From positions 372,001 to 436,000 of the forward strand of contig NZ_CP099571.1 of the NCBI RefSeq assembly GCF_040409795.1: DNA of 64,000 nucleotides, written 5' to 3'. A program made the translations under genes and the position numbers. Positions within the stretch are counted from its first letter, which is position 1, and every line of letters begins with the position of its first letter. This DNA comes from Polynucleobacter sp. MWH-UH19D (GTDB lineage: Bacteria > Pseudomonadota > Gammaproteobacteria > Burkholderiales > Burkholderiaceae). The notes beneath the pieces are model-generated. The model saw only the letters and a list, made by a program, of their open reading frames with translations, did not search any database and was not told the origin of the DNA. This document shows, in pieces, positions 1 to 12,000 of the stretch.

Positions 1-1
1 T

Positions 2-3000
2 GTTCAATTAGATTGGACTTTTAGTGATGGCAATGGCGGCCTTCAGGGATCTGGTGGTGTCTTATCTACCACTGGAAGTATGTTAGTAAGTATCGTTTCT
101 GATGCCGAAGCATCGGGGACACTATTGCTAAATGGTGTTTTTGAAGAGGGCGCCACAATTACCTCTGTTATCTCTGGTTTAACTGATCCAGACGGGTCCA
201 TTGCTCAATATGCATATACATGGCAGGAATATAGTGGTGGGCAATGGAATACTCTCTCTAGTGGTTCATCACAGCTTAATATTCCATCCGATCAGAGTTA
301 TGTTGGCAAGAATGTTCGACTAGTTGCTCAAACAACTGATGTTTATGGTGGAACGACTCAGTTCATCAGCGCTAATTACATAGTCGCAAACGTTAATGAT
401 TTACCTACTGGCGGAATTGCCATTCCTAGTACGCCATTTAAAGATTCAACAATTATGGCAACGGTTGATCCCATCGGCGATCAAGATGGATTGGGCTCGA
501 TTACTTATCAGTGGCAGGCGGGAACCTATCTTAACGGACAGGTTGACCCTATGGGTTGGATCAATATTTCTGGTGCTAACAGTACTTCCTATTTAGTAAC
601 ATCTGGGGTTATAGGTCAGCCGCTAAGACTAATTGCTAGTTATACAGATGGATATGGGCATTTAGAGACAGTCCAGTCAAATATTTCAAATGCAGTTGTT
701 TCCCAAAATCTGATTATGGGTAGCGATCTGGGTGAGCTTTTGAGCGGAACGATTGCTCCAGATTATATTGATGCAAAAGATGGTAATGATACTGTTTATG
801 GATTTTCCGGAAATGACATTCTGTTTGGTGGATTTGGCAATGATACCCTCGATGGTGGCGCTGATAATGACACTTTAGATGGTGGCGTTGGTAATGACAC
901 ACTCTATGGTGGCTCTGGTAATGACACCTTAATCGGCGGAGCTGGTTTAGGTGTTGATGTACTTGATGGCGGCATTGGCAATGATAATCTTCAGCTAGGC
1001 TCTGATGGTGGCACCGCATTAGGCGGAGATGGTGATGACACTATTACTGGCAAAGGCTTATTGGATGGTGGCGCTGGTAATGACGTAATCCGTCAGCAAA
1101 CTAGAGATGAAAGCTTAGCCCTCGCAAGTAATAATGTCATTCTTGGTGGTGATGGCAACGACCAAATTCAAGTAACAGAATTTTTTGCGACTGTAGATGC
1201 TGGTACGGGCGATGACATCATCACTATCCATGAAAATAATGGAACTGCAGCAGACTCTACTGCTGGTTTTAATATTCAGGGCGGCACTGGATATGACCAG
1301 CTAGTGATTGATGGCTATGCTGGTGGCGCTTGGGGTAACTGGACTTTACCTGCAACTTTTGGTGGTGTTGAGCGAATTACCTTTAAAAACACACAAGCCC
1401 TCAATACGCAATTTGGCTTTGTTGTGGCGGACTCTAATATTGCCGCAGGCCAAACTTTAGTTATCGATACTTTAAATTGGGATATAAATTTAAGTCATTC
1501 AGATAGCGACTGGGTTGGACTTAAGATAGATGCATCTCGCGAGACCAATGGCTATCTCAATATCACAGGGACTACAAAAGCCGATTATTTAATAGGTGGT
1601 GCATTAGCAGATACTTTCCAGTCAGGCGATGGCAACGATACCCTAATTGGTGGTGCAGGCAATGACACGCTTGATGGCGGAGCTGGCGATGATACTTTAA
1701 CTGGTGGTGCGGGCAATGACACCTTATATGGTGGTGATGGTACAGATACCGCTATTTATGCGGGCAACTCTTCTGCCTACACTTGGACTAGGTTAATTGA
1801 TGGTGCAAACCAGAGTTATGTGTCTGTTATTAATAATCAGACGCAAGAACAAGATGTGCTCTATTCTATTCGGTATCTAAAGTTTGATAATCAGCAGGTG
1901 ACCTTGCGTGAGGCGGGTGTAATGTTGCAGGGTACTAGTATTGCTGATTCTTTAGTTGGAACTGATGCTGGTGATGATGTTCTCTTTGGCAATGCCGGCA
2001 ATGACACTTTATTTGGCTTGGCTGGAGATGATACCCTCGATGGTGGCGCTGATAATGACACTTTAGATGGTGGCGTTGGTAATGACACACTCTATGGTGG
2101 CTCTGGTAATGACACCTTAATCGGCGGAGCTGGTTTAGGTGTTGATGTACTTGATGGCGGCATTGGCAATGATAATCTTCAGCTAGGCTCTGATGGTGGC
2201 ACCGCATTAGGCGGAGATGGTGATGACACTATTACTGGCAAAGGCTTATTGGATGGTGGCGCTGGTAATGACACGATTACGCAAACCTGGATTGACTCCA
2301 ACTATAGAGATGCCACTACAAGCATCTTAGGCGGGGATGGCAATGACTCATTAAATATTTGGGAGTTCTTTGCAACTGTAGATGCTGGTGCGGGCGATGA
2401 TGTCATCACAATGGTTGGTCATGGCACCGGTGTTTTTGGAGAGGCAAACCTCAATGTTCAAGGTGGTTTAGGCTATGACCGATTAATTATTGATAATTTT
2501 GTTGGCGGCGGCTCCGGAAATGATTGGGTGTTACCTTCTACATTTAGTGGCATTGAGAGAGTTACCTTTGTTAATAGTGCCGCATGGAATACCCAATTAG
2601 GTTTTGTATTAGCAGATTCTAATATTACCGCTGAACAAACATTAGTCATTGATGTAAATAATTGGAATAATAGCTACGATTTTTCTAGCGGTCTTAAAGT
2701 TGATGCATCTCGCGAGACCAATGGCTACCTTAACATCTCTGGCACCGTATCCAAAGATTATTTAATAGGTGGTGCATTAGCAGATACTTTCCAGTCAGGC
2801 GATGGCAACGATACCCTAATTGGTGGTGCAGGCAATGACACGCTTGATGGCGGAGCTGGCGATGATACTTTAACTGGTGGTGCGGGCAATGATGTCTACT
2901 TTGTAGATACTTCGAGTGACTATTTGATTGAAGGCGCCAACCAAGGTGTTGATACAGTCTATACAACTGTTTCTTATAGACTGCAAAGTAATTTTGAGAA

Positions 3001-6000
3001 TTTAGTTGCCAATTCGTCGATCGGTCTTGTTCTTGTCGGTAATTCTCTGACCAATATTATTACTGGAGGAATAGGGAATGACATTTTAGACGGTGATCTA
3101 GGCGTTGATACTCTGATTGGTGGGGTGGGTAATGATACCTATTTTGTAGATAATTCTGCTGATGCCATATTCGAAAATAATGGCGAAGGTATTGATTTGG
3201 TTTTCTCTAATGTTTCTTATTCTTTAGGAAACAATATAGAAAATTTAACAGCCGATGTTGCAGCTACAGCTGTTCGTTTAGTCGGCAATGAATTGGGTAA
3301 TATGATTACCGGTAGCTCTGGAAGTGATACGCTCGATGGCGGTGGCGGTATGGATACTCTGATTGGTGGGGCTGGTAACGATACCTATTACATTGATAAC
3401 ACTGGTGATATCGTCATAGAGGGTAGTTCTGCTGGTAACGATTTTATTTATTCAAGTGTCTCCTATACATTAGGCGCTAATTTAGAGGGGATTTTTGGCT
3501 ATGGAAATGCCGATCTCAGTCTTGCTGGTAATTTTGACAATAACATTATTACTGGTGGCGTGGGTAACGATACATTGCGCGGAGACTTGGGTAATGACAC
3601 CTTAGATGGTGGTGCGGGTACTGACTTTGCTATTTTTGCTGGTACTCGCGATAACTATTCCATTACTCTTGGCCCTAATGATCTCACTCTAGTTGGGCCT
3701 GATGGCACTGATGTGGTGAAATCATCGGTTGAAACAATTCTTTTTGATATGTCGCCCCAAGTCCAGATTGATGTGGGCTTAACTATCTCCAAAAGACAAG
3801 TTATTACAACAATTTTGGGTGGTGATAATGGCGGTACTATTTCCGGCACATCTGGATCTGATGCCATTCGAGGCGGCATTGGTAGTGATACTATTTTTGG
3901 GTATGCTGGGGATGACGTCCTTTATGGCGGAGGAGGAGACGACTACATCAATGGTGGTCTCGGCAATGACACCATGGATGGTGGGTCTGGCAATGACACC
4001 ATTTATGCTGATGATGCTGGCGATGTTGTCTTAGGTGGTAGTGGTATCGATACTGTTATTACTACTAGCTTGGTTTATTCCCTCGGAGATTCTGCCCGTG
4101 TATCTGGCGTTGAAAACCTTGCTTATGGTGGAGCGGCTAATGTTACCTTCACTGGCAGTGCTGATATCAATATTATTACTGCGGGTCAAGGTAACGACAT
4201 ACTGACCGCCATTAGTGCAAATGGGCTTGATGGTGACACTCTTTTTGCTGGTGCTGGCGATGACACATTGATTAGCTCTGTTGGCAATGATGTATTGCAC
4301 GGTGGCGCTGGCACTGATATTGCTGTGATTAATTCACCGGCTGGTGATTTGGGCTCTTGGAGCTATCAGTATTCAATCGATGCCATTATGATTGCATCAT
4401 CCTCGGGTAGTGATGTTATTTATAGCGATGTTGAGTACGTCAAATTTAGTGATGGAAAAATTCTTTCCGTACCAACCTCTCTTCTAAATAGTCAAGCTGT
4501 GTTTGTGCAACAGGGTACCGATGCCCCCGAAACAATGACTGGCACTTCCGGAATTGATGTGATTGCTGGTAATGGAGGCAATGATGTTATTTATGGACTT
4601 GGTGGTAACGATACGATTGATGGCGGTTCAGGTAACGATACGATTGATGGGGGTGATGGTAATGATTCTCTCGCTGGCGGACTTGGTAACGATACGATAG
4701 ATGGTGGGTTAGGTTTAAATAGTATTTTTGGCGGACCAGGTGATGATGCGATTACGATTCACTCAAGCTCTGATCAGATTGATGGTGGTGATGGAGTTGA
4801 TACTGTCCTGTTGGCAAGTGATTGGCCAACGGGATTGGCATCTTTAAATTACAGCCTTTATGGCGGCAATAATCAAAACATTGAAAATGTTACCTATCTT
4901 GGCGCTAGTGATTTTTCTATTACTGGAAATGCATTCAACAATCTTTTAGTTGGGGGCTCTGGTAGCGACACTCTTCGTGGCGGTAGTGGCTGGGATACCC
5001 TAGATGGTGGTGGTGGTAGCGATTTTGCGGTATTTTCTGGTACACGTAATGAATATCAAATCACGATTGGCGCTGGTGCTCTTACATTAGTTGGGCCTGA
5101 TGGCACTGATATTGTGCGATCTTCTGTTGAGACATTATTGTTTGATGGATCTCCATTGACTCAAATTGATGTTGGTTTGAGTATTACAAAAGGCCAAGTC
5201 ATCACAACAACCTTGGGTACTTCTGCTGGTGAGTTAATTACGGGGTCTGCTGGGTCTGATGCTATTCGAGCTGGTAATGGTGACGATACGGTAAATGGAC
5301 TTGCTGGCGATGATGTTTTATATGGCGATGCTGGTAATGACACCCTTATCGGTGGTAAAGGCTCAGACACAATCGATGGTGGTTCTGGTGAGGATGTTGT
5401 TTTCTATGTGGTGCCTGGATTAAATGCTAGCCAGCAAGATCCCAATGTTGTTGGTGATAGTCTTAATGGAATTAATTTAACTTCAGAACCTTCTTCGAGC
5501 AATCTTATTGTTACTGGTGGTGGTGTTGCCGATCGCCTCACTAATGTAGAAATCATTGTTGCTACTAATGCGGCTGATAATTTAGATGGATCACCAAATA
5601 CTTCTGGCATTGGTCTGATTGGTTTAGGTGGTGATGATGTCATTAAAGGTGGCTCAGGTAATGACGTATTGCAAGGCGGTACTGGTAATGACACTTTAAT
5701 TGGCGGTGCTGGCGTCGATACCATGTTAGGCGGACCTGGTAACGATATCTATTATGTTGATAACGTAGGAGATATCGTAAAAGAGAGTCCAACGCATGTA
5801 GATTACAGCAATGGTAATGCTCCTGTAATTGACCCCACTTGGTACACCGCTGATCCAGGCTCATTGAGCTTAATCAGTGATCCATTAGATCCTAATGCAG
5901 GATCTAATTTACAACTTATTGGCGGTGGTATAGATACGATTCGAACCACCCTAAATAGCTATGCATTAAGTCTCGTTTCTATCAATACAGCGACAGGACT

Positions 6001-9000
6001 TATTGGAGAGGGTATTGAAAATCTCGAATTTATCGGCACTGGTAACTTTAGCGGTACTGGTAATAATCTTAACAACACTCTCACCACTGGCTCTGGTAAC
6101 GATTCTTTAGATGGTGGCCTAGGTAATGACACCTTAATCGGTAACGCTGGTAATGACACCTATGTCATGAGCTTTGGTGCTAATCGCATCACTAACAATG
6201 GCGTAGATACCTTAGTCACTACTGGCGGTAGCGATACCTTTATTGACTACTCCGGAACATCTACTCTTAAAGTTAACCCTTCTGGAACTGTCTCAACCTT
6301 TACCTTTACTGAGCGTGGCACAGACGGCAACATCTATACCCGCACTTACGCTGATAGCTTTGGCAAGCAACTGCTCTCTACGCAAACACTCATTGGCAAT
6401 TTTGCCAATGAAGGTACGCAAGTGAGCATTGGTGTTAGTGGCTACACCACCCTAGGCTCTAACGGTAGCCAAACGTATAAGACCTACACAGAAGTTGCTG
6501 GTAATACGGTGTACTCTTATAACGCCAACTACAACCAAAATAATCTCTTAATCGGTAGCATCTATAGCGACACCATGACTGGTGGCGCGGGTAGCGATTG
6601 GATTGAAGGTGGCTCAGGTAATGACACTATCTTTGCCGGCGGTGGATACGATCGGGTTGATGGCGGCTTAGGTAACGACTTTATTAGTTACTCTGCCTTC
6701 GACAATCTGAGCGCTGGTATTAAGGGCGTGATGGTCCTGGCAACCGACCAAGGATCAGCAGCATCTCTAAACGACTACTACGTCTTTAAGAACCAAAATT
6801 ACACCACTTTTAACAGCGCTACGGTTGATACGCTGCTCGCTAGTGGTAGCGCTGATTATTTACAGTCGGTGGAGACTATTGCTGGTACTGCCCAATCCGA
6901 CCTCTTTATTGGTGGTTACTCTAGTGATTGGTTTGTAGGCCGTGGTGGCTTAGATACCTTTTATGGTGGCAGCTCTGGTGAGCGCAGTACTGACTGGGTT
7001 GACTACAGTAGTTCAGTCTTTACGATGGGCATTACCGCTAATTTAGGAGCCAGTAATAGCACTACTAACCTGACCTTGGGTGGTATTGCGATGGGTACTC
7101 AGACTAATACGATTACCGGCATCGTCAATACCCAGATGGGTCCAGATACCCTCTATAACATCGAAGGTGTTAAAGGTACGAACTATAGCGATACCTTGAT
7201 TGGCTCCACAGCAGGGAACTGGTTACGCGGCGGTAATGGCAATGATGTCTTAATTGGTGTTGGCAATGGTTTGCCAGGCATTTTGGTTGAGAGTGCGACT
7301 GACTGGGCTGATTACTGGGATAACACTTCTGGCGTAACCGTTAACCTCGGTGTGAGCAGTAATGCCGCATCCTCTTTAAACACTTCGACTATTGCTGGTG
7401 TATCCATTAGCGGCCTGTCCTATGGTACGGCTACAGGTGGCGATGGTAACGACACCCTGATTGGCATGACTGGTGTGCGTGGCGGTTTTGGTAATGACAT
7501 CTTGATCGGTGGCACCGGTAATGATTGGCTCGCTGGTGGTCAGGGTAACGATACCCTGATTGGTGGCGCAGGTAATGACACTGCTTCTTATAAGTGGGCC
7601 AATGGCAGTGTCGTTGTAAATCTGGGCGTTGGTACTTATAACTACTCAGCGTACAACTACGGTAGTGGTATTGACTTTAATGGTCAAACTTGGGGTACTG
7701 CTTCTGGTGCTGATGGCTACGACTATTTAGTGGGTATTGACCGTATCGTCGGCTCTCGCTTTGACGATACCTTAACCGGTAACAGTGGCGATAACGTCTT
7801 TAGAGGTTTAGACGGTAACGATACGATTGATGGTGGTTCCGGTAGTGACTGGATCAGTTACTCCGAAGCACTCATTACTAATAATAGTGCTACTGGAAGC
7901 TCTGCCGGTATTACGGTAGATCTGTCTTCTGCTAAAGATGCCAATGGCTACATTACGGTAACCGTTGCCGATGGTAATGAGTTGCTAGCGAGTGCTGGCA
8001 CAGATAAGCTCAAGAGCATTGAGAACATTACTGGTACGCAATATAACGACACCCTCATTGGTGATGCAGGTGAGAACACCTTGCAAGGTTATGGTGGCAA
8101 TGACGTTCTTAAGGGCGGTGGCGGTAACGATACGGCCGACTTTAAGTGGAACTCAGCGGGTATTGTTGCAACCCTAAATGACGCAGGTCTGAATAACGAT
8201 GCCGTACAAAATGGTACGGTGACTAGTAGTGCAGGTAATGATGTGCTCTATAGTATTGAGAGCATCCGTGGTTCTGAGTACAACGACACCATCACCGGTA
8301 ATGCGGGCTCAAACACAATCGATGGTGGCGCTGGTAATGACACCCTTGATGGTGGCGCTGGTATCGATACGCTCTCCTATCGCTCTGCCTTAGGTGGCGT
8401 GACAGTAGACTTGGGTGACGGCACAACTCGCACGGCTACTGGCGCAGCAGGTACTGATGTAATTAGTCGTTTTGAGAACCTAATCGGTTCTGCTTATAAC
8501 GATACCCTTACCGCCTTTACTGGTGGCAGCGTCATTGATGCTGGTGCTGGCAATGACACCATTATGGGTAATGCGGGTGATGATATCTTGCGCGGTGGTA
8601 AAGGCAATGATCTGATTAGTGGCGGTGCTGGTACCGATCGAGCTTTGTTTAGTGGGTTGTATACGGAGTATAGTTTTATTGTTCGAGGGGCTGATTCATC
8701 TGGAATGCTCGCTGGCATTACATTAAGTGGGGCGGATGGAACTGACGTAGTAGCAAGTGGGGTTGAATTTGTTCAATTTGACGGCTCACCTAACTACGAA
8801 ATTGATGTTGCTCAAAGCGTGAAATACGGAACTGTAGTGCTGACTCAAAATAACTCCAGTCTTCTATCCGATCCCACCATCACCGGCACCACCGCTAACG
8901 ACATCCTCACCGGTTCCTCTGTTGCTAACCAAACCCTCATTGGTTTGGCAGGCAATGACGTATTAGATGGTGGTGGTGGAACAGCTACTGGTAGCGCTGG

Positions 9001-12000
9001 TGGTGATACGCTTATCGGCGGTCAAGGCAACGATACCTATGTGGTGTACTCCTATGCTGATAAAGTCATTGAGGACTATTACGCTGGTACCGATACTGTC
9101 CAAGCACGCGTCAGTTACATCCTACCAACTAATGTTGAAAACCTCACGATGACCTACTTTAATAGTGGGCTCACGTATTTAGGATTAGGTAATAACTTAG
9201 ATAACGTTATGACAGGTGGCGCTGGCGCAGACAAGCTCTATGGCCGCGATGGTAATGATGTACTCAGTGGCTTATCTGGTAATGATTATCTTTCTGGAGG
9301 TAATGGTAACGATACCTTGTATGGTGGCGATGGTAATGATGCGCTCTATGGCAATAGTGGCACTGATACTTTATATGGTGGCGCCGGTAACGATATCCTC
9401 GATCCAGGTACAGGTTATTATGAGACCCTTGTGGGCGGCGCAGGTGATGACATTTATATCATTAATGACAATAACTTTAATTGGTCATCCACAATTATTG
9501 AGAACGCCAATGAAGGTAACGATACCGTCATTACTTCCAATGGCTCGTTTACCCTAGCGAATAACATTGAGAGCTTAGCGTTTGTTGGGGTGAGTGGTGG
9601 TAATGGCACTGGTAATAGCTTGGCTAATATTATTGTGGGCAACACCGGTAGCAATACGCTTGATGGCGGTGCTGGCAATGACACCTTATATGGCGACACT
9701 GCCAATACTAGCTTATCGGATGGTATGGCTGGCGGCACGAACGATTACCTCATCGGTGGTGCAGGTAACGATGTTCTCTGGGGTCAATCGGGTGACGATA
9801 CACTCGATGGCGGCACTGGTAATGACACGATGTATGGTGGCACTGGTAACGATACTTACTATGTTGACTCTACCAGTGATTATGCAATCGATGCTCCAAA
9901 CTTAGCAGCGGGCTCTAATGGCGGTCTGATTAATACCGGCGGGGTAGATTGGATTTATGCCACTGCGACTGTGGAGATGACCGATACCAATCGCTTCCAA
10001 TACATCGAGAACGTACGCTTACTTGATGCCGCGCCAGCCTTTACGATGAGTGGCAATGATTACTACAGTACTAGTTATTTAGGCGTTATTGGTACGGCTA
10101 GCAATAACATCCTTACCGGTAACCAGTATGACAACTGGATTAATGGCCTAGCAGGTGATGACACTATTAACGGCGGTGGCGGTAACGACGTGATGACCGG
10201 CGGTCTGGGTAATGACACCATAGATGGTGGTTATGGTGAAGCTGATGTGCTCGTTTACGGTACCGGCAGTATTTACGACACTATTAGCAAGAATGATGGT
10301 CGTTATGGTTATGACTTAGTGGCTACCTTAACCAATCACAATGGCGATGGTATTAAAGCGAACCTGAATTACTACGACTATCGCTTTGATGCCAATAATA
10401 TGATCCAAGCGTATACCGTCACCGGTAGCGTTAATGTGAACTCCGGTACCGATCGGGTGTACAACATCGATGCCATTATTGGCACCAACTTTAATGACAC
10501 CATTGTGGGTACTGACGGTAATAACTTCATTGAAGGTGGCCGTGGTAACGATACCTTAGTTGGTGGCGGTGGCTTTGACGTTCTGGGCTTGGGTGGTAAC
10601 TCTAGCTATGGCTTAACGGTTGACCTGGGCGCAATGCGTTTGGCTGATAACACGGTGGTGAGCATGGACTGGAGTAAATACCAGTCGCAAAATACTGCGC
10701 TAGTAATCAACTTGGCAAGCTTAAGTACTGCTGCTAATAGTTATTACGATGGCACTACCCATAGCGCTGGCACCTTTACCAATAATGGTGGCAATGGTCT
10801 TGGCACGATTACCGTCTGGGGCTTTGAAGGTATTGGGCTGTCTGAGAACAATGACACGCTTTATGGCACCACCGGTAATGATTTTGTGCAAGGCTTTAAT
10901 GGTAACGACTTGATGTTCGGTGGCGATGGCAATGACATCTTGTATGGTGATGCCCAAACTACTGGAATGCTCGCTGGTACTGATGGTGCGCATGATCAGG
11001 ATACGATTTATGGCGGCTATGGAAACGACACCTTGTATGCTGGTGCTGGGGCTAGCACGCTACTTGGTGAGAGTGGTGACGATAGCCTAGTCGGTGCGTA
11101 TGGTGGTGATACTTTGCTAGGCGGTGATGGCAATGATTACCTTAATGGCGCCGAAGGCAACGATGTACTCAATGGTGGCACGGGTTACGATAATCTGTAT
11201 GGTGGTGCTGGTAACGACGTCCTCATTGGCGGCGGTTCGTTTGATCAGCTCTATGGCGGTGCAGGTAATGACACTTACCTGTATACCGGCAATGAGAATA
11301 TTGGTGAGAACTATAACGAAGGCATCGATACAGTATTGGTAACTGCTGGTACCTATTACATGGGTGGCAATATTGAAAATGCCGCGCTTGCCAATATGCC
11401 AGGAGCTACGCCAAACCTGATGGCCTTACCTAGCAATCTGTATGGCAATGAGCAAGATAACGTGCTTTTGGGTAATACCGGCGATAACCAGTTATCTGGT
11501 AATGGCGGTAGTGACACGATTGCTGGTTATGGTGGCGAAGACACCATTTATGGTGGCTACGGTAATGACTTATTTGCCCTGACGCTTGACCCAACCCATA
11601 GCATTGACCCATCAACCTTGAACGGTTTTGGCGGCACGATCATGGACTTTAACCGCTATGGTGAGAATGATCACTTCTTGCTTAACTTTATAGCGGGTGG
11701 TTCTGGTAATACAGGCTTCCACTATCAACTCAACGTCGGTTATGGAGCTAGCTTTATTAATGGCTCAGCCCAAAGTGATGGCACGCCAGAAGCCATGATT
11801 ACCTATGATCCAGGATCTGGTTTATTGCAAATTGAGTTCCAGCATGAAACCAGTAGCGGTAGTGGTCAGTGGACCTATGCTGGCGATAACGGTAACACCA
11901 ACTTATCCTTTATCGTCAATGGTGCCAATGATTACACAGCAGCAACGAATATTAGTGCAGCGAGCTTTACGATCGATCCAAGCATCGATCTAACGCACCC

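Noticed and set aside
700..11600. CRISPR-like or tandem-repeat DNA array
   Set aside because: The periodicity is 27 bp (nine codons) in a single long frame with conserved amino acids and variable third bases. That is a protein repeat, not a CRISPR.
714..11615. Many shorter open frames on both strands inside the RTX gene
   Set aside because: The repetitive GGT/GAT/ACC codons leave other frames open by composition; the encoded peptides are low-complexity (His/Cys/Arg-rich or Pro/Ser-rich) and lack start context.
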